A DNA stretch of 64,000 nt, from positions 930,001 through 994,000 of the forward strand of contig NZ_JACHLL010000001.1 in assembly GCF_014207935.1 (NCBI RefSeq), in the 5' to 3' direction. Positions within the stretch are counted from its first letter, which is position 1, and each line of letters starts with the position of its first letter. Under the pieces are notes generated by a model. The model did no database searches. It saw only the letters and a list, made by a program, of their open reading frames with translations, and was not told where the DNA came from. The DNA is from Pseudomonas fluvialis. Lineage in GTDB: Bacteria; Pseudomonadota; Gammaproteobacteria; Pseudomonadales; Pseudomonadaceae. The translations under genes were made by a program, and so were the position numbers. Positions 1-12,923 of the stretch are shown here, piece by piece.

Positions 1-1356
<1,356 letters not shown>

Positions 1357-1377
1357 TGCTCTGCTGCCCCTTCAAAC

Positions 1378-1914
1378 TCAAGATTTCAACGCTTCGGCCA
1401 GTTTCGCGATTTTGCCGCGAACCGAGCCATCGATAACCAGGTCGCCCGCGCGGATGATGACACCACCGATAAGGGTGGAGTCTTCCGCAGCGTGCAGACG
1501 CACTTCTCGGCTGAGCCGTGCGCTGAGAACCTTGGCGAGTTTGTCTTGCTGTTCTGTGCTCAATGCGAAGGCACTGGTAACTTCCACGTCTACCGATTTT
1601 TCCTGCTCGGCCTTGAAGACCTCGAACAGGGCGGCAATCTCCGGCAACAGCAGGAGACGCTCATTTTCGGCCAGCACGTGGATGAAATTCTGTGCCTGGG
1701 CGTCGAACTTGTCGCCAACTACCTCGTTAAAGGTATTGGCCTTTTCTACGCTCGTCAGACGCGGGGCCTTGAGCACCTGCTGCAGGGTTTCGTCTTGCGA
1801 AACCGCAGCAGCCAGACTCAGCACGGCCGACCAGGAGGCCAGCTGCTGATTTGCCTGGGCGTGCTCAAAAGCTGCCTTAGCGTAAGGTCGGGCCAACGTG
1901 GTCAGTTCTGCCAT
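1378..1914 (-). CDS. atpH: ATP synthase F1 subunit delta
   Basis: 178-residue delta subunit, the peripheral-stalk protein that joins the top of F1 to the b-subunit dimer. Family features visible are the N-terminal helical domain beginning [19 protein letters not shown] and the C-terminal signature around [20 protein letters not shown]. Length matches the family. It sits between atpF (12 nt upstream) and atpA (21 nt downstream) on the minus strand, as in all Pseudomonas atp operons. No anomaly seen. Confidence 0.97.
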   Translation of the reverse strand: MAELTTLARPYAKAAFEHAQANQQLASWSAVLSLAAAVSQDETLQQVLKAPRLTSVEKANTFNEVVGDKFDAQAQNFIHVLAENERLLLLPEIAALFEVFKAEQEKSVDVEVTSAFALSTEQQDKLAKVLSARLSREVRLHAAEDSTLIGGVIIRAGDLVIDGSVRGKIAKLAEALKS

Positions 1915-1926
1915 GATCGCCCTCGC

Positions 1927-2397
1927 TTAAATTTCGGCGGCCAGTTTGTTAACCAGCTCCGCGTGCGCGTTTTGATCGATACTGGCACCCAGGATCTTCT
2001 CAGCACCGGTGACGGCCAGAGCACCCAGTTGGGCACGCAGGGCGTCTTTAACGCTGTTCAGTTCCTGTTCGATCTCGGCTTGAGCTTGCGCCTTCAGGCG
2101 CTCGCCTTCGGTGCGGGCCTGATCGCGAGCTTCGTCGACGATCTGGGTAGCACGCTTCTTGGCTTGCTCAACGATTTCGGCTGCCTGTGTCTTGGCTTCG
2201 CGCAGTTGCTGACCCACTTTCTCTTGGGCCAGCTCCAGGTCACGAGCCGCACGGTTGGCAGCGTCCAGGCCATCAGCGATCTTCTTTTGACGTTCGCGCA
2301 AAGCAGTAATGACCGGCGGCCATACGAACTTCATGCAGAACAGTACAAAAACGAAGAAGGCAACGGCCTGGCCAATCAGGGTTGCATTAATGTTCAC
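1927..2397 (-). CDS. atpF: ATP synthase Fo subunit b
   Basis: 156-residue b subunit of the peripheral stalk. One N-terminal membrane helix (about residues 5-25, [20 protein letters not shown]) is followed by a long charged, Ala/Glu/Lys/Arg-rich helix (about residues 30-130) that forms the stalk dimer and contacts delta at its end. Length and order (atpE-atpF-atpH) match the bacterial operon. The 54-nt gap to atpE is the upstream leader. No odd residues seen. Confidence 0.97.
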   Translation of the reverse strand: MNINATLIGQAVAFFVFVLFCMKFVWPPVITALRERQKKIADGLDAANRAARDLELAQEKVGQQLREAKTQAAEIVEQAKKRATQIVDEARDQARTEGERLKAQAQAEIEQELNSVKDALRAQLGALAVTGAEKILGASIDQNAHAELVNKLAAEI

Positions 2398-2451
2398 GCC
2401 AACACCTCGCTCGTTCGTTGTTCGTCACACCAATCACTCGAAAACGAGTGA

Positions 2452-2739
<288 letters not shown>

Positions 2740-2783
2740 TTAGGGGTTTTCAAAGTGAAGCGGTAAAGCTTTTTTGTTACCTA

Positions 2784-2799
2784 AAGGGGCAGGAGCCCC

Positions 2800-2801
<2 letters not shown>
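2784..2801 (-). other. Stem-loop between atpB and atpE, overlapping the atpB stop
   Basis: A perfect 7-bp inverted repeat, AAGGGGC / GCCCCTT, with a 4-nt loop. On the transcribed (minus) strand the atpB stop TAA (2802-2800) lies at the start of the stem. It is not followed directly by a T-run on that strand (TAGGTAAC comes first, then an A-run), so it does not look like a terminator. A role in mRNA processing or stability of the downstream atpE message is inference. Confidence 0.5.
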
Positions 2802-4090
<1,289 letters not shown>

Positions 4091-4165
4091 CGTGCTCACA
4101 GTCCTCTCTGTCGGCCGGTTAAGTCTGCAACTTGGCATACTTTGTGCCGACAAAATTGCGCGCAG

Positions 4166-4194
4166 AGTATAGGTGGCTAACCCCCCCTATTCAA
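4166..4194 (-). promoter_or_regulatory. Sigma-70 promoter of the atp operon
   Basis: On the minus strand TTGAAT (4194-4189) and TATACT (4171-4166) are separated by exactly 17 nt, a near-consensus sigma-70 promoter about 75 nt upstream of the atpI start. The spacer contains a run of seven G residues on the minus strand (C7 at 4181-4187 on the plus strand). The transcript start would be near 4159. Confidence 0.8.
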
Positions 4195-4238
4195 CTGCTG
4201 ACGCACTATTTCCGATCATTCGCCGGTTGGTGCATTTG

Positions 4239-5111
4239 TTAGCGAATGTGAGCCAGTACGCCCTGCAGCTCATCCAGCGAACTGTAGCGAATGACCAGTT
4301 GCCCTTTGCCCTTCTGGCCGTGCTTGATCTGCACCGGAGAGCCCAGTTTCTCGGCCAGGCGCTGTTCCAGACGGGTAATGTCCGGATCGGCCTTGAGCTT
4401 CTCCACGGGCTGGCTTTTGCTGTTCAGCCACTGACGGACAAGCGCCTCGGTCTGTCGCACAGTCAGGCCACGTGCGACAACGTGCCGCGCACCTTCCACC
4501 TGCTGTTCCAGTGGCAAACCCAGCAGGGCACGGGCGTGGCCCATTTCCAGGTCACCGTGGGAAAGCATGGTCTTGATCTCTTCCGGCAGGGCGATCAGGC
4601 GCAGCAGGTTGGTCACTGTCGCCCGCGATTTGCCCACTGCATCGGCGACCTGCTGCTGGGTCAGCTCGAACTCCTGCTGCAGACGCTGCAGGGCGACCGC
4701 CTCCTCAACCGGATTGAGATCCTCGCGCTGGATGTTTTCGATCAGCGCCATGGCAATAGCCGCTTCATCGGGCACTTCACGGACCATGGCCGGAATCTTG
4801 TCCAGCCCGGCCTGCTGGCTGGCACGCCAGCGACGCTCACCGGCGATGATCTCGAAGCGGCCGGCGCCAATGGGGCGCACCACGATCGGCTGCATCACGC
4901 CCTGAACCTTGATCGAGTTGGCCAGCTCTTCCAGTGCCTGCGGATCCATGTCACGGCGCGGCTGGTATTTGCCACGCTGAATCAGGTCCAGCGGCAGGTG
5001 CTGCAGCTCGCGGCTGTCGACCTTGGTCGCTTCTTCTTCCAGGGTCGCCGGGCTGGAACCGCCCAGCAGCGCGTCGAGCCCGCGCCCGAGTCCGCGTTTC
5101 TTGATGGCCAT
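4239..5111 (-). CDS. parB: Chromosome partitioning protein ParB
   Basis: 290-residue ParB/Spo0J, the CTP-dependent clamp that loads at parS sites and spreads to organise the origin region for segregation by ParA. Seen: the N-terminal ParA-contact segment KKRGLGRGLDALL (residues 4-16), the arginine-rich CTP-binding motif GERRWR (91-96), a helix-turn-helix around ELTQQQVADAVGKSRATV (about 149-166), and a C-terminal dimerisation domain. A frame without stops runs further upstream, but the ATG at 5111 gives the canonical N-terminus. parA ends 8 nt upstream. Two matching parS sites are present in recF. Confidence 0.96.
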   Translation of the reverse strand: MAIKKRGLGRGLDALLGGSSPATLEEEATKVDSRELQHLPLDLIQRGKYQPRRDMDPQALEELANSIKVQGVMQPIVVRPIGAGRFEIIAGERRWRASQQAGLDKIPAMVREVPDEAAIAMALIENIQREDLNPVEEAVALQRLQQEFELTQQQVADAVGKSRATVTNLLRLIALPEEIKTMLSHGDLEMGHARALLGLPLEQQVEGARHVVARGLTVRQTEALVRQWLNSKSQPVEKLKADPDITRLEQRLAEKLGSPVQIKHGQKGKGQLVIRYSSLDELQGVLAHIR

Positions 5112-5119
5112 GGCTTTCC

Positions 5120-5908
5120 TTAAGCGGGAACTGAGTTGGCTTTGCTGCGCTGACGGCGAACCACTTCGCCGGCCAGCGCCAGATAGGCAAGGGCGCCGCG
5201 CGACTGCTTGTCGTAGACCAGCGCCGGCATGCCATAGCTGGGTGCTTCGGCCAGGCGCACGTTGCGCGGGATGACCGCGTCGTACAGCTGGTCGGCGAAA
5301 TGCTGCTTGAGTTGGGCGCTGACATCGTTGGTCAGGCCGATGCGCGGATCGTACATGGTGCGCAGCAGGCCCTCGATCTTCAGCGTCGGGTTCAGACGCT
5401 CGGCAATGCGCTGCACGCTGTTGAGCAGATCGGATAGCCCTTCGAGTGCGTAGTACTCGCACTGCATGGGAATGATCACGCCATCGGCGGCAACCAGGGC
5501 ATTGACCGTGAGCATCGATAGTGCCGGCGGGCAGTCGATGAGGATGAAGTCGTAGTTGTCGCGGATCGGCTTGAGCGCTTCGCGCAGACGTTGCTCCTTG
5601 CCAGGCATATCCAGCAGCGCGACTTCCGCCGCGGTAAGGTCGCGGTTGGCCGGCAACAGCTGGTAGCCGCCATGCTCGGAAAACTGCATGGCATCACCAA
5701 CCGAACATTCGCCGATCAGTACGTCGTAGATCGAATGGTCAAGGGCCTGCTTGTCGACGCCGCTGCCCATGGTGGCATTGCCCTGCGGGTCGAGGTCGAT
5801 CAGCAGCACGCGGCGCTTGGTCGCCACCAGCGAAGCGGCCAGATTGATGCAAGTGGTGGTCTTTCCCACCCCGCCTTTCTGGTTGGCGATTGCGAACACC
5901 TTGGCCAT
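5120..5908 (-). CDS. parA: Chromosome partitioning ATPase ParA (Soj)
   Basis: 262-residue deviant-Walker ParA ATPase. It binds DNA non-specifically in the ATP dimer form and moves ParB-parS complexes. The deviant Walker A motif KGGVGKTT is at about residues 10-17, the Walker B-type LIDLDPQGNAT at about 36-46, and DCPPALSMLTVNAL near 125. It is upstream of parB with 8 nt between and downstream of rsmG with 12 nt between, so the block is probably cotranscribed. Confidence 0.97.
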   Translation of the reverse strand: MAKVFAIANQKGGVGKTTTCINLAASLVATKRRVLLIDLDPQGNATMGSGVDKQALDHSIYDVLIGECSVGDAMQFSEHGGYQLLPANRDLTAAEVALLDMPGKEQRLREALKPIRDNYDFILIDCPPALSMLTVNALVAADGVIIPMQCEYYALEGLSDLLNSVQRIAERLNPTLKIEGLLRTMYDPRIGLTNDVSAQLKQHFADQLYDAVIPRNVRLAEAPSYGMPALVYDKQSRGALAYLALAGEVVRRQRSKANSVPA

Positions 5909-5920
5909 GCTGCTTCTCCC

Positions 5921-6565
5921 TTAAATCGTGCGGCGCAGTATCAGCAGATGGCGCTGACCTTGGCAACCGGGAACCTTGAGCACATGACAGTGCTCGACGC
6001 GGAAGTCCTGCGGCAGTGCCTGCAGCTCGTCATCCGGTTGCACGCCCTTCATTGCCAGCCACTGCGTAGCGCCGTTGCCGAGGTGACGGGTCCAGTTACT
6101 GAAGTCTTCCAGAGAGCTGAAGGCCCGCGAGCAGATGCCGGCAAAAGGCTGTTCCGGCTGGAAGGCTTCGACCCGGGCATGCACCACCTGCAGGTTGTCG
6201 AGCTTGAGCTCGAGTTTGACCTGAGTGAGGAAGCGGGTCTTTTTGCCGTTGGAGTCGAGCAGGGTGAACTGCCGCTCGGGAAACAGGATGGCCAGCGGAA
6301 TGCCCGGCATGCCACCACCACTGCCGACGTCCAGCCAGGTGTCACCGCCGGCCGCCACGTAAGGCACCACCGACAGACTGTCGAGCAGGTGACGCGAGAC
6401 CATTTCGTCCGGGTTGCGCACGGCGGTCAGGTTGTAGGCCTTGTTCCACTTGATCAGTAGCGCTAGGTAGGCCAGCAGCAGTTCCTGCTGACGCTCGCTG
6501 AGCGTTACACCCAACGTGGCAGCGCCCTGCTGCAGTTCGGCGGCGTGTTGTGCGGTGACCGACAT
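5921..6565 (-). CDS. rsmG: 16S rRNA (guanine-527-N7)-methyltransferase
   Basis: 214-residue RsmG (GidB), which adds the m7G at position 527 of 16S rRNA using S-adenosylmethionine. The SAM-binding motif [17 protein letters not shown] is seen around residues 74-90, along with the preceding family segment AYNLTAVR. Its start codon shares one base with the stop of mnmG (TGATG arrangement), indicating translational coupling. Loss of this enzyme is known in other bacteria to give low-level streptomycin resistance. Nothing odd here. Confidence 0.97.
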   Translation of the reverse strand: MSVTAQHAAELQQGAATLGVTLSERQQELLLAYLALLIKWNKAYNLTAVRNPDEMVSRHLLDSLSVVPYVAAGGDTWLDVGSGGGMPGIPLAILFPERQFTLLDSNGKKTRFLTQVKLELKLDNLQVVHARVEAFQPEQPFAGICSRAFSSLEDFSNWTRHLGNGATQWLAMKGVQPDDELQALPQDFRVEHCHVLKVPGCQGQRHLLILRRTI

Positions 6566-8460
6566 CAGGCGCGCTGCTCCAGCTGGCGGCCGGCGCCGCG
6601 TTTTTTCAGGTGGATCAGCAGCAGCGAGATCGCCGCCGGGGTCACGCCTGGAATCCGTCCGGCCTGACCGAGAGTTTCCGGACGGGCATTGCCGAGCTTG
6701 TGCTGAATCTCCTTGGACAGCCCGGAGATACCGGCATAGTCGATATCAGCCGGCAGACGGGTGTTTTCACTGGCGCGCAAACGCTCTATCTCTTCCTGCT
6801 GGCGATCGATGTAGCCGGCGTACTTGGTCTTGATCTCGACCTGCTCGGCAACCTGGGCATCCACCTCGGCATCGCCGGTTACCTCAACCAGGCTGGCGTA
6901 ATCGATTTCCGGACGCGACAGCAGGTTGAGCAGGTTGTACTCGTGAGCCAGCGGCGTACCGAAACGTGTGGCAATGGCATCGCCCTGCGGTGTGCCCGGG
7001 CGTACCCAGGTGCTCTTCAGACGTTGCTCTTCACGGACGATGCCTTCGCGCTTGGCTTCGAAGGCGGCCCAGCGTTCATCATCGACCAGGCCGAGCTCAC
7101 GGCCCTTCTCGGTCAGACGCAGGTCGGCATTGTCCTCGCGCAGGATCAGACGGTACTCAGCGCGCGAGGTGAACATGCGGTAGGGCTCTTGAGTGCCGAG
7201 CGTGATCAGATCATCCACGAGAACGCCGATGTAGGCCTCGTCACGCCGCGGGCACCAGCTTTCCTTGCCCTGCGCTCGCAGTGCCGCATTGGTACCGGCC
7301 AGCAGGCCCTGGGCGCCGGCTTCTTCGTAACCGGTGGTGCCGTTGATCTGCCCGGCAAAGAACAGCCCGCCGATGACCTTGGTCTCCAGGCTGTACTTGA
7401 GGTCGCGCGGATCGAAGTAGTCGTATTCGATCGCGTAGCCTGGGCGGACGATGTGCGCGTTCTCCATACCACGGATGGAACGGACGATCTCCAACTGCAC
7501 ATCGAACGGCAGCGAAGTGGATATACCGTTCGGGTACAGCTCGTGGGTGGTCAGGCCTTCCGGCTCGAGGAACACCTGGTGGCTGCTCTTGTCGGCGAAG
7601 CGATGGATCTTGTCTTCGATCGACGGGCAATAACGCGGGCCAATGCCCTCGATCACCCCGGAATACATCGGAGAGCGATCGAGGTTGCTGGCAATGATCT
7701 CGTGGGTACGCGCATTGGTGTGGGTGATCCAGCAGCTGACCTGCCGCGGATGCTCCTCACGCGAGCCGAGGAACGACATGACCGGGATCGGCGTGTCGCC
7801 CGGCTGCTCGGTCATCACCGAGAAATCCACCGAGCGGCCATCGATGCGCGGTGGTGTACCGGTCTTCAGACGACCCACGCGCAGAGGCAACTCGCGTAAA
7901 CGCTTGGCCAGGGCAATCGAGGGCGGGTCGCCTGCACGGCCACCGGAATAATTCTGCAAGCCGATATGAATCAGACCGGCAAGGAAGGTGCCGGCCGTGA
8001 GCACGACGCTTTCGGCATGAAAGCGCAGGCCCATCTGGGTAATCACGCCTTTGACCTGATCGTGTTCGACGATCAGATCATCACAGGCCTGCTGAAATAT
8101 CCACAGGTTGGCCTGGTTTTCCAGAATCTCGCGGACAGCCGCCTTGTACAGCACGCGGTCGGCTTGTGCGCGGGTGGCACGTACGGCTGGGCCCTTGCGA
8201 CTGTTCAGCACGCGGAACTGGATGCCACCCTTGTCGGTCGCGCGCGCCATGGCGCCGCCCAGAGCATCGATTTCCTTGACCAGATGGCTCTTGCCAATCC
8301 CGCCGATCGCCGGGTTGCAGCTCATCTGGCCCAGCGTTTCCACGTTGTGGGTCAGCAGCAGGGTTTTCACACCCATGCGTGCGGCTGCCAGTGCCGCTTC
8401 GGTGCCGGCATGGCCGCCACCGATCACGATCACATCAAAACGGGAAGGGAAATCCACCAC
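6565..8460 (-). CDS. mnmG: tRNA uridine-34 5-carboxymethylaminomethyl modification enzyme MnmG
   Basis: 631-residue MnmG (GidA), the FAD-dependent partner of MnmE in making cmnm5U at the wobble position of several tRNAs. Seen: the FAD-binding motif [12 protein letters not shown] near the N-terminus (about residues 11-22), the conserved [32 protein letters not shown], and the C-terminal helical region with KYAGYIDRQ. Two consecutive GTG codons occur at 8460 and 8457 and either may be the start; no better ATG exists nearby. It faces the DnaA-box-rich gap at 8461-8931. Confidence 0.96.
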   Translation of the reverse strand: MVDFPSRFDVIVIGGGHAGTEAALAAARMGVKTLLLTHNVETLGQMSCNPAIGGIGKSHLVKEIDALGGAMARATDKGGIQFRVLNSRKGPAVRATRAQADRVLYKAAVREILENQANLWIFQQACDDLIVEHDQVKGVITQMGLRFHAESVVLTAGTFLAGLIHIGLQNYSGGRAGDPPSIALAKRLRELPLRVGRLKTGTPPRIDGRSVDFSVMTEQPGDTPIPVMSFLGSREEHPRQVSCWITHTNARTHEIIASNLDRSPMYSGVIEGIGPRYCPSIEDKIHRFADKSSHQVFLEPEGLTTHELYPNGISTSLPFDVQLEIVRSIRGMENAHIVRPGYAIEYDYFDPRDLKYSLETKVIGGLFFAGQINGTTGYEEAGAQGLLAGTNAALRAQGKESWCPRRDEAYIGVLVDDLITLGTQEPYRMFTSRAEYRLILREDNADLRLTEKGRELGLVDDERWAAFEAKREGIVREEQRLKSTWVRPGTPQGDAIATRFGTPLAHEYNLLNLLSRPEIDYASLVEVTGDAEVDAQVAEQVEIKTKYAGYIDRQQEEIERLRASENTRLPADIDYAGISGLSKEIQHKLGNARPETLGQAGRIPGVTPAAISLLLIHLKKRGAGRQLEQRA

Positions 8461-8931
8461 GCACCTCGTGCCTGTTCTGAAGGGGGCTTTTGATTGAAAA
8501 GCGGGAAGGCCGAACAGTATAGGGACTTCACGCTGTGGACAGAAGCCTTCTGGACAAAAAACAACCAGCTCTTGCTGGTGCTCTTAAAAGATTTAAAGAA
8601 GAGTTTTTCTTTTAAAGACTTATTTTTATGTTTATTTCTTTAGAGGCACTTTTCTGTGGATAGATCGCTGTAGAGCTCACCATTCAAGGGATTCATCCTG
8701 AAATAACCCTGCGTATAACCGGCCTTGAGCCTTTGGGAAAAGCGTCCTGAACCTGTGGATGGAATAGCTACTTATGCACAGCAACCCTTATCCACTTTTT
8801 CATACCGGGCTTATCCAGCCATCTTATGGTCCCTTATCCACAGGGCTTGCCCGTCATTAGAGAGGCGAAAACACGCCTTGCACGAGAATGCAGAGCGTCA
8901 GCTGAGTCAGATGAAGTGAATGCAGTCGGCG
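8461..8931. other. Origin-like intergenic region between mnmG and mnmE (AT-rich stretch plus DnaA boxes)
   Basis: A 471-nt gap without a supportable gene. It has two halves. 8580-8645 is extremely AT-rich for this genome and contains the inverted repeat TTAAAAGA / TCTTTTAA (8584-8591, 8608-8615). 8655-8842 carries DnaA-box sequences: perfect TTATGCACA at 8772-8780 and TTATCCACA at 8834-8842, one-mismatch TTATCCACT at 8788-8796 and (reverse) TGTGGATAG at 8655-8663, and weaker copies at 8754-8762 (reverse) and 8811-8819. This combination of a potential unwinding element and clustered boxes resembles an origin. The main oriC, next to dnaA, is 4 kb away. Confidence 0.7.
8516..8544 (-). promoter_or_regulatory. 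Probable mnmG promoter
   Basis: On the minus strand a perfect TATACT -10 element (8521-8516) lies about 55 nt upstream of the mnmG start. The -35 position reads TTCTGT, a poor match. A DnaA-box-like TGTGGACAG on the plus strand (8534-8542) overlaps that -35 region, so DnaA could modulate this promoter; that part is inference. Confidence 0.5.
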
Positions 8932-10299
8932 TTATTTGCCGATGCAGAAGCTGGAGAAGATCCGCCCGAGCAGGTCGTCGGGGGTAAAGGCGCCCGTGAT
9001 CTCGCCCAATGCCTGCTGAGCCATGCGCAGGTCTTCGGCCAGCAGTTCGCCAGCGCCCAGGACCGTGAGTTGCTCACGGCCATGTTCGATGCTCGCCGAA
9101 GCCTGCTGCAGGGCCTGCAAGTGCCGACGGCGGGCGCTGAAGCTGCCCTCGCTGGTTTGCTCGTAGCCCATACAAGCCTTGAGGTGCTCACGTAGCAGAT
9201 CCAGCCCCTCCAGTCCGCGTGCGCTGAGGGTCAGCGTGACATGGCCATCGGTGCAGGTTTCCAGATCGACGGTCTCGCCCGAGAGATCCGCCTTGTTGCG
9301 GATCAGGGTGACCTTGTGCGGATCGGGGCGCTGCTCGAGAAACTCCGGCCACAAGGCAAAGGGATCATCGGCCTCGGGGGCTGTGGAATCCACCACCAGC
9401 AGAATACGATCGGCCTCGCCAATGGCCTTGAGCGCCCGCTCGACACCGATTCGTTCAACCTGATCATTGGTATCGCGCAGTCCTGCTGTATCCACCACGT
9501 GTAACGGCATACCATCGATGTGGATATGTTCGCGCAGGACATCACGGGTGGTGCCGGCGATATCGGTGACGATGGCGGCTTCTCGTCCGGCCAGGGCATT
9601 GAGCAGGCTGGATTTACCGGCATTCGGGCGGCCGGCGATGACCACGGTCATGCCATCGCGCAGCAACGCGCCCTGCCCGGCTTCACGCAGCACACCGGCG
9701 AGTTCCTGGCGTACGGCATCCAGCTGCGACAGCACATGGCCGTCGGCGAGGAAATCGATTTCCTCTTCAGGAAAGTCGATCGCCGCCTCGACGTAGATAC
9801 GCAAGCCGATGAGCTTTTCGGTCAGGGCGTGGACGCGCCGGGAGAACTCGCCTTGCAGTGAGCGCAGTGCATTGCGCGCGGCCTGTTCCGAGCTGGCTTC
9901 GATCAGGTCGGCAATGGCCTCGGCCTGAGCCAGGTCGAGCTTGTCGTTGAGGAAGGCTCGTTCGCTGAATTCACCGGGACGCGCCATGCGCGCGCCTAGT
10001 TGCAGGCAGCGGCGCAGCAGCATATCGAGTACCACAGGCCCGCCATGGCCCTGCAGCTCCAGGACATCTTCACCGGTAAAAGAGTGCGGGCCGGGGAAGA
10101 ACAGCAGCAAGCCTTCATCCAGCACGTCGCCACTGTCGGCGAACAGCGGGCCGTAATGGGCGTAGCGGGGCTTGGGTTCGCGCCCGCCGAGAGTGATCGC
10201 CATGGCACGGGCCCGTGGGCCAGAGACGCGGATAATGCCGACACCGCCACGACCTGTAGCGGTGGCGACAGCGGCGATGGTGTCCTGGTTGGGATTCAT
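8932..10299 (-). CDS. mnmE: tRNA modification GTPase MnmE
   Basis: 455-residue MnmE (TrmE), the GTPase partner of MnmG. The N-terminal tetrahydrofolate-binding domain begins [20 protein letters not shown]. The GTPase P-loop [11 protein letters not shown] is in the middle (about residue 225), followed by IAGTTRD and the DTAGLR motif. The catalytic C-terminal tail is CIGK, matching the invariant C-x-G-K end. The frame extends upstream to about 10428, but the ATG at 10299 gives the family N-terminus and is preceded by GGGAGC. Length is as expected. Confidence 0.96.
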   Translation of the reverse strand: MNPNQDTIAAVATATGRGGVGIIRVSGPRARAMAITLGGREPKPRYAHYGPLFADSGDVLDEGLLLFFPGPHSFTGEDVLELQGHGGPVVLDMLLRRCLQLGARMARPGEFSERAFLNDKLDLAQAEAIADLIEASSEQAARNALRSLQGEFSRRVHALTEKLIGLRIYVEAAIDFPEEEIDFLADGHVLSQLDAVRQELAGVLREAGQGALLRDGMTVVIAGRPNAGKSSLLNALAGREAAIVTDIAGTTRDVLREHIHIDGMPLHVVDTAGLRDTNDQVERIGVERALKAIGEADRILLVVDSTAPEADDPFALWPEFLEQRPDPHKVTLIRNKADLSGETVDLETCTDGHVTLTLSARGLEGLDLLREHLKACMGYEQTSEGSFSARRRHLQALQQASASIEHGREQLTVLGAGELLAEDLRMAQQALGEITGAFTPDDLLGRIFSSFCIGK

Positions 10300-10331
10300 G
10301 GCGCGCTCCCTGAATGCGAATGGCGGATAGC

Positions 10332-10356
10332 AAGACGCCCCACGAGGGGGCGTCTT
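10332..10356 (-). terminator. Stem-loop between yidC and mnmE
   Basis: A 10-bp perfect stem AAGACGCCCC / GGGGCGTCTT with a 5-nt loop lies 16 nt after the yidC stop and 33 nt before the mnmE start. On the minus strand only two T residues follow the stem, so termination would be partial at best. It may separate yidC from mnmE transcription or protect the yidC 3' end. Confidence 0.5.
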
Positions 10357-10372
10357 TTCAGCAGTTGGTGAA

Positions 10373-12043
10373 TCAGGCGGTTTTCGCGGCCTGTTCGATC
10401 TGCCGGGTAATGTACCACTGCTGGGCAATGGACAGGATGTTGTTGACCACCCAGTACAGCACCAGACCAGCCGGGAACCACAGGAAGAAGAAGGTGAAGA
10501 TCACCGGCATCAGCTTGAGCACCTTGGCCTGCATCGGGTCCGGCGGCGTCGGGTTGAGCTGCTGCTGAATGAACATGGTGGCACCCATGATCAACGGCAG
10601 GATGAAGAACGGGTCCTTGATCGACAGGTCGACGATCCAGCCCAGCCAAGGGGCCTGGCGCATTTCCACGCTTTCCAGCAGCACCCAGTAGAGGGCCAGG
10701 AACACCGGCATCTGCACCAGAATCGGCAGGCAGCCACCCAGCGGATTGATCTTCTCCTTCTTGTACAGCTCCATCATGCCTTGCGACATTTTCTGACGGT
10801 CGTCGCCGTACTGCTCTTTCAGAGCCTGCATCTTCGGCGCTACTGCACGCATGCGCGCCATGGACTTGTAGCTGGCGGCGGAGAGCGGGAAGAAGGCCAG
10901 TTTGATGATGATGGTCAGGGCAATGATCGACCAGCCCCAGTTACCGAAGATGCTGTGGATATGTTCCAGCAGCCAGAAGATCGGTTGGGCGATAAACCAG
11001 AGGAAGCCGTAGTCGACGGTCAGCTCCAGACCGGGAGAGAGCTTGCCCAGGTTGTCCTGATCCTTCGGACCTGCATACAGGGTCGCACCGACTTCGGCCT
11101 TGCCACCCGCCGGAATGTTCAGGGCCGGAGCGGTATAGCCGATGATGTAGTTGCCCTGGGCATCCTTGCGGGTCATGACCTGATTGGTCTGATCCTTGTC
11201 GGCAATCCAGGCAGTGACGAAGTAGTGTTGCAGCCAGGCAACCCAGCCGCCCTGCACGCTTTCCTTGATCGCTTTGTCGTCCATGTTATCCAGCGAAACC
11301 TTCTTGTAAGGCTCGTCGGCTGTCCACAGTGCGGCGCCCAGGTAGGTGGCGGTGCCGGTAGCGGTAGTCGAGGACGGGTCGGCGCTGTTGTCGCGCTTGA
11401 TCTGGGCAAACAGGCTGCCTGTCCAGGGTTGGGCGCTCTGGTTGTCGATCAGGTAGCGAACGGCGAAATCGTACTGCCCGCGCTTGAAGGTGAAGCGCTT
11501 GATGTAGTTGACCCCGGCTTCGCTGAAGCGTAGATCGACCACCAGTTGGTCCTTACCTTCATTGAGGCTGTAACTGCTGGCTTCGCTGCTGTATAGCGGG
11601 CGGCCGGTAGAGCGCGCATCCGGGCCATTGGCGCCGGTCAGGCCGCTCTGCGCCAGGTAGGTACGCTCGTTACCGTTGTCGAACAGCTGGAACGGCACGT
11701 CCTTGTACTGCAGGCTGCGCGGAAACTTCGGCAGGCTCAGCTGCACGACATCACCGCCGAGCGGATCGATGGCCAGGTTGAGTACGTCGGTCTTCACATT
11801 GATCAGGGCAGTATTGGTGCTGACCGCGGCCTGAGGAACCACACTGCCTTCGTTGCTGGCCGGCGGCACATCGGCCGAAGCCTGACCTGCTGCGGTGGTG
11901 TCCGGCAAATTGCTGGCCGGAGCACTGGTGGTGGTTTGTGCAGTCGGCATGACCGGCTGGCCGTAGTCCTTGTTCCACTGGAGAACCATCAGGTAGGACA
12001 CGACTGCCAGGGCGACGATCAGGATCGAGCGTTGGATATCCAT
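10373..12043 (-). CDS. yidC: Membrane protein insertase YidC
   Basis: 556-residue YidC/Oxa1-family insertase that places proteins into the inner membrane alone or with SecYEG. It inserts, among others, the Fo c subunit encoded nearby. Seen: the N-terminal membrane anchor ([23 protein letters not shown]), a low-complexity linker, a large periplasmic beta domain (about residues 80-340), and the conserved C-terminal five-helix core ([39 protein letters not shown]). It ends in a short basic tail. It follows yidD with a 2-nt gap. Confidence 0.97.
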   Translation of the reverse strand: MDIQRSILIVALAVVSYLMVLQWNKDYGQPVMPTAQTTTSAPASNLPDTTAAGQASADVPPASNEGSVVPQAAVSTNTALINVKTDVLNLAIDPLGGDVVQLSLPKFPRSLQYKDVPFQLFDNGNERTYLAQSGLTGANGPDARSTGRPLYSSEASSYSLNEGKDQLVVDLRFSEAGVNYIKRFTFKRGQYDFAVRYLIDNQSAQPWTGSLFAQIKRDNSADPSSTTATGTATYLGAALWTADEPYKKVSLDNMDDKAIKESVQGGWVAWLQHYFVTAWIADKDQTNQVMTRKDAQGNYIIGYTAPALNIPAGGKAEVGATLYAGPKDQDNLGKLSPGLELTVDYGFLWFIAQPIFWLLEHIHSIFGNWGWSIIALTIIIKLAFFPLSAASYKSMARMRAVAPKMQALKEQYGDDRQKMSQGMMELYKKEKINPLGGCLPILVQMPVFLALYWVLLESVEMRQAPWLGWIVDLSIKDPFFILPLIMGATMFIQQQLNPTPPDPMQAKVLKLMPVIFTFFFLWFPAGLVLYWVVNNILSIAQQWYITRQIEQAAKTA

Positions 12044-12045
12044 GA

Positions 12046-12291
12046 TTACTCGGCCATCGAAGAGGATCGGGAAGTGGGTGCGGCTGGAACCGGATCATAA
12101 CCGCCCGGATTCCAGGGGTGGCAGCGGCCGAGGCGACGCACGGCGAGCCAGCTGCCACGCAGGAAACCATGAGTCTCGATGGCTTCTTGGGCGTAGCAGG
12201 AACAACTGGGATAGAAACGACAGTGACTGGCCATCAACGGGCTGATGGCATAGCGATAGAACTGGATCGGGGCAATCGCCAGTTTACGCAT
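12046..12291 (-). CDS. yidD: Membrane protein insertion efficiency factor YidD
   Basis: 81-residue YidD, a small membrane-associated protein that improves YidC-dependent insertion. The conserved core [22 protein letters not shown] with its cysteine cluster and the downstream [13 protein letters not shown] are diagnostic. The ATG at 12291 lies inside the end of rnpA (8-nt overlap), the usual arrangement. A longer in-frame extension upstream is just the shadow of rnpA. Confidence 0.95.
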   Translation of the reverse strand: MRKLAIAPIQFYRYAISPLMASHCRFYPSCSCYAQEAIETHGFLRGSWLAVRRLGRCHPWNPGGYDPVPAAPTSRSSSMAE

Positions 12292-12688
12292 GGTCAGATC
12301 CAGCCTGACGGGCAACGGCAGGGTTTTCCGGTTTGCTGCGGCTTCGCGACAAGCGCTTCCAGAGTTTGCTGAAGTGTTGGCTGAGTTCGGCGTTTTCCGC
12401 GTCAGCCAGGCCCTTGCGAGCAACCACGACAATATCAAAACCGGACAACTGGTCCTGGTTCAGACGAAGTGATTCACGAATCTGGCGCTTGATGCGATTG
12501 CGTTCAACGGAGAGCTTGACGCTCTTCTTGCCGATCACCAGACCCAGACGGGGATGATCGAGACCGTTGTCGCGAGCGAGGATCAGCAGGTTCTTACCGG
12601 GAACCTTGCCGGTGGGTGAATCGAAGACTGCCTTGAATTGCCGAGGAGTCAGCAGGCGCTTTTCCCGGCCGAAGCCCCGATTCACCAC
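12284..12688 (-). CDS. rnpA: Ribonuclease P protein component
   Basis: 134-residue protein subunit of RNase P, which helps the catalytic RNA mature tRNA 5' ends. The family signature is seen in [26 protein letters not shown] (about residues 50-75). The N-terminus reads [19 protein letters not shown]. The start is GTG; two tandem GTG codons at 12688 and 12685 are possible. It lies 13 nt after rpmH and overlaps yidD. The C-terminal 20 or so residues are an unconserved-looking basic tail. Confidence 0.95.
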   Translation of the reverse strand: MVNRGFGREKRLLTPRQFKAVFDSPTGKVPGKNLLILARDNGLDHPRLGLVIGKKSVKLSVERNRIKRQIRESLRLNQDQLSGFDIVVVARKGLADAENAELSQHFSKLWKRLSRSRSKPENPAVARQAGSDHA

Positions 12689-12701
12689 CCGTTCCGGACT
12701 A

Positions 12702-12836
12702 TCAGACGGTCAGGCGCTTGCGGCCCTTGGCGCGACGACGCGACAGGACGGCACGACCGTTCTTGGTGGCCATGCGTGCGCGGAAACCGTGAACGCGAGC
12801 GCGCTTCAGAGTGCTGGGTTGGAAAGTGCGTTTCAT
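12702..12836 (-). CDS. rpmH: 50S ribosomal protein L34
   Basis: 44-residue L34, a small very basic large-subunit protein. The reading frame starts [18 protein letters not shown] and ends GRKRLTV, matching the family along its whole length. It was located by direct reading because it is short. It is the first gene of the rpmH-rnpA-yidD-yidC block running away from oriC. Confidence 0.97.
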   Translation of the reverse strand: MKRTFQPSTLKRARVHGFRARMATKNGRAVLSRRRAKGRKRLTV

Positions 12837-12894
12837 GTTGATTTACCTGAAAGTTCACTGGTGGCCAGTGGGCCCCCGGTTCAAAGAGCACGCG

Positions 12895-12923
12895 ATTCTA
12901 GAGAAATGTGCCGGCAAGGTCAA
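12895..12923 (-). promoter_or_regulatory. Sigma-70 promoter of rpmH-rnpA-yidD-yidC
   Basis: On the minus strand TTGACC (12923-12918) and TAGAAT (12900-12895) are separated by 17 nt, a near-consensus sigma-70 promoter. The predicted transcript starts about 50 nt before the rpmH ATG. It sits on the rpmH-side edge of the oriC AT-rich stretch. Confidence 0.75.

Noticed and set aside
1672..1682. Sequence CAGCACGTGGA in atpH considered as a parS half
   Set aside because: Only the central CACGTG matches; the flanks differ at most positions from the ParB palindrome.
9492..9507. Sequence around CCACCACGTGTAAC in mnmE considered as parS
   Set aside because: Too many mismatches on the right arm of the palindrome compared with the two recF sites.
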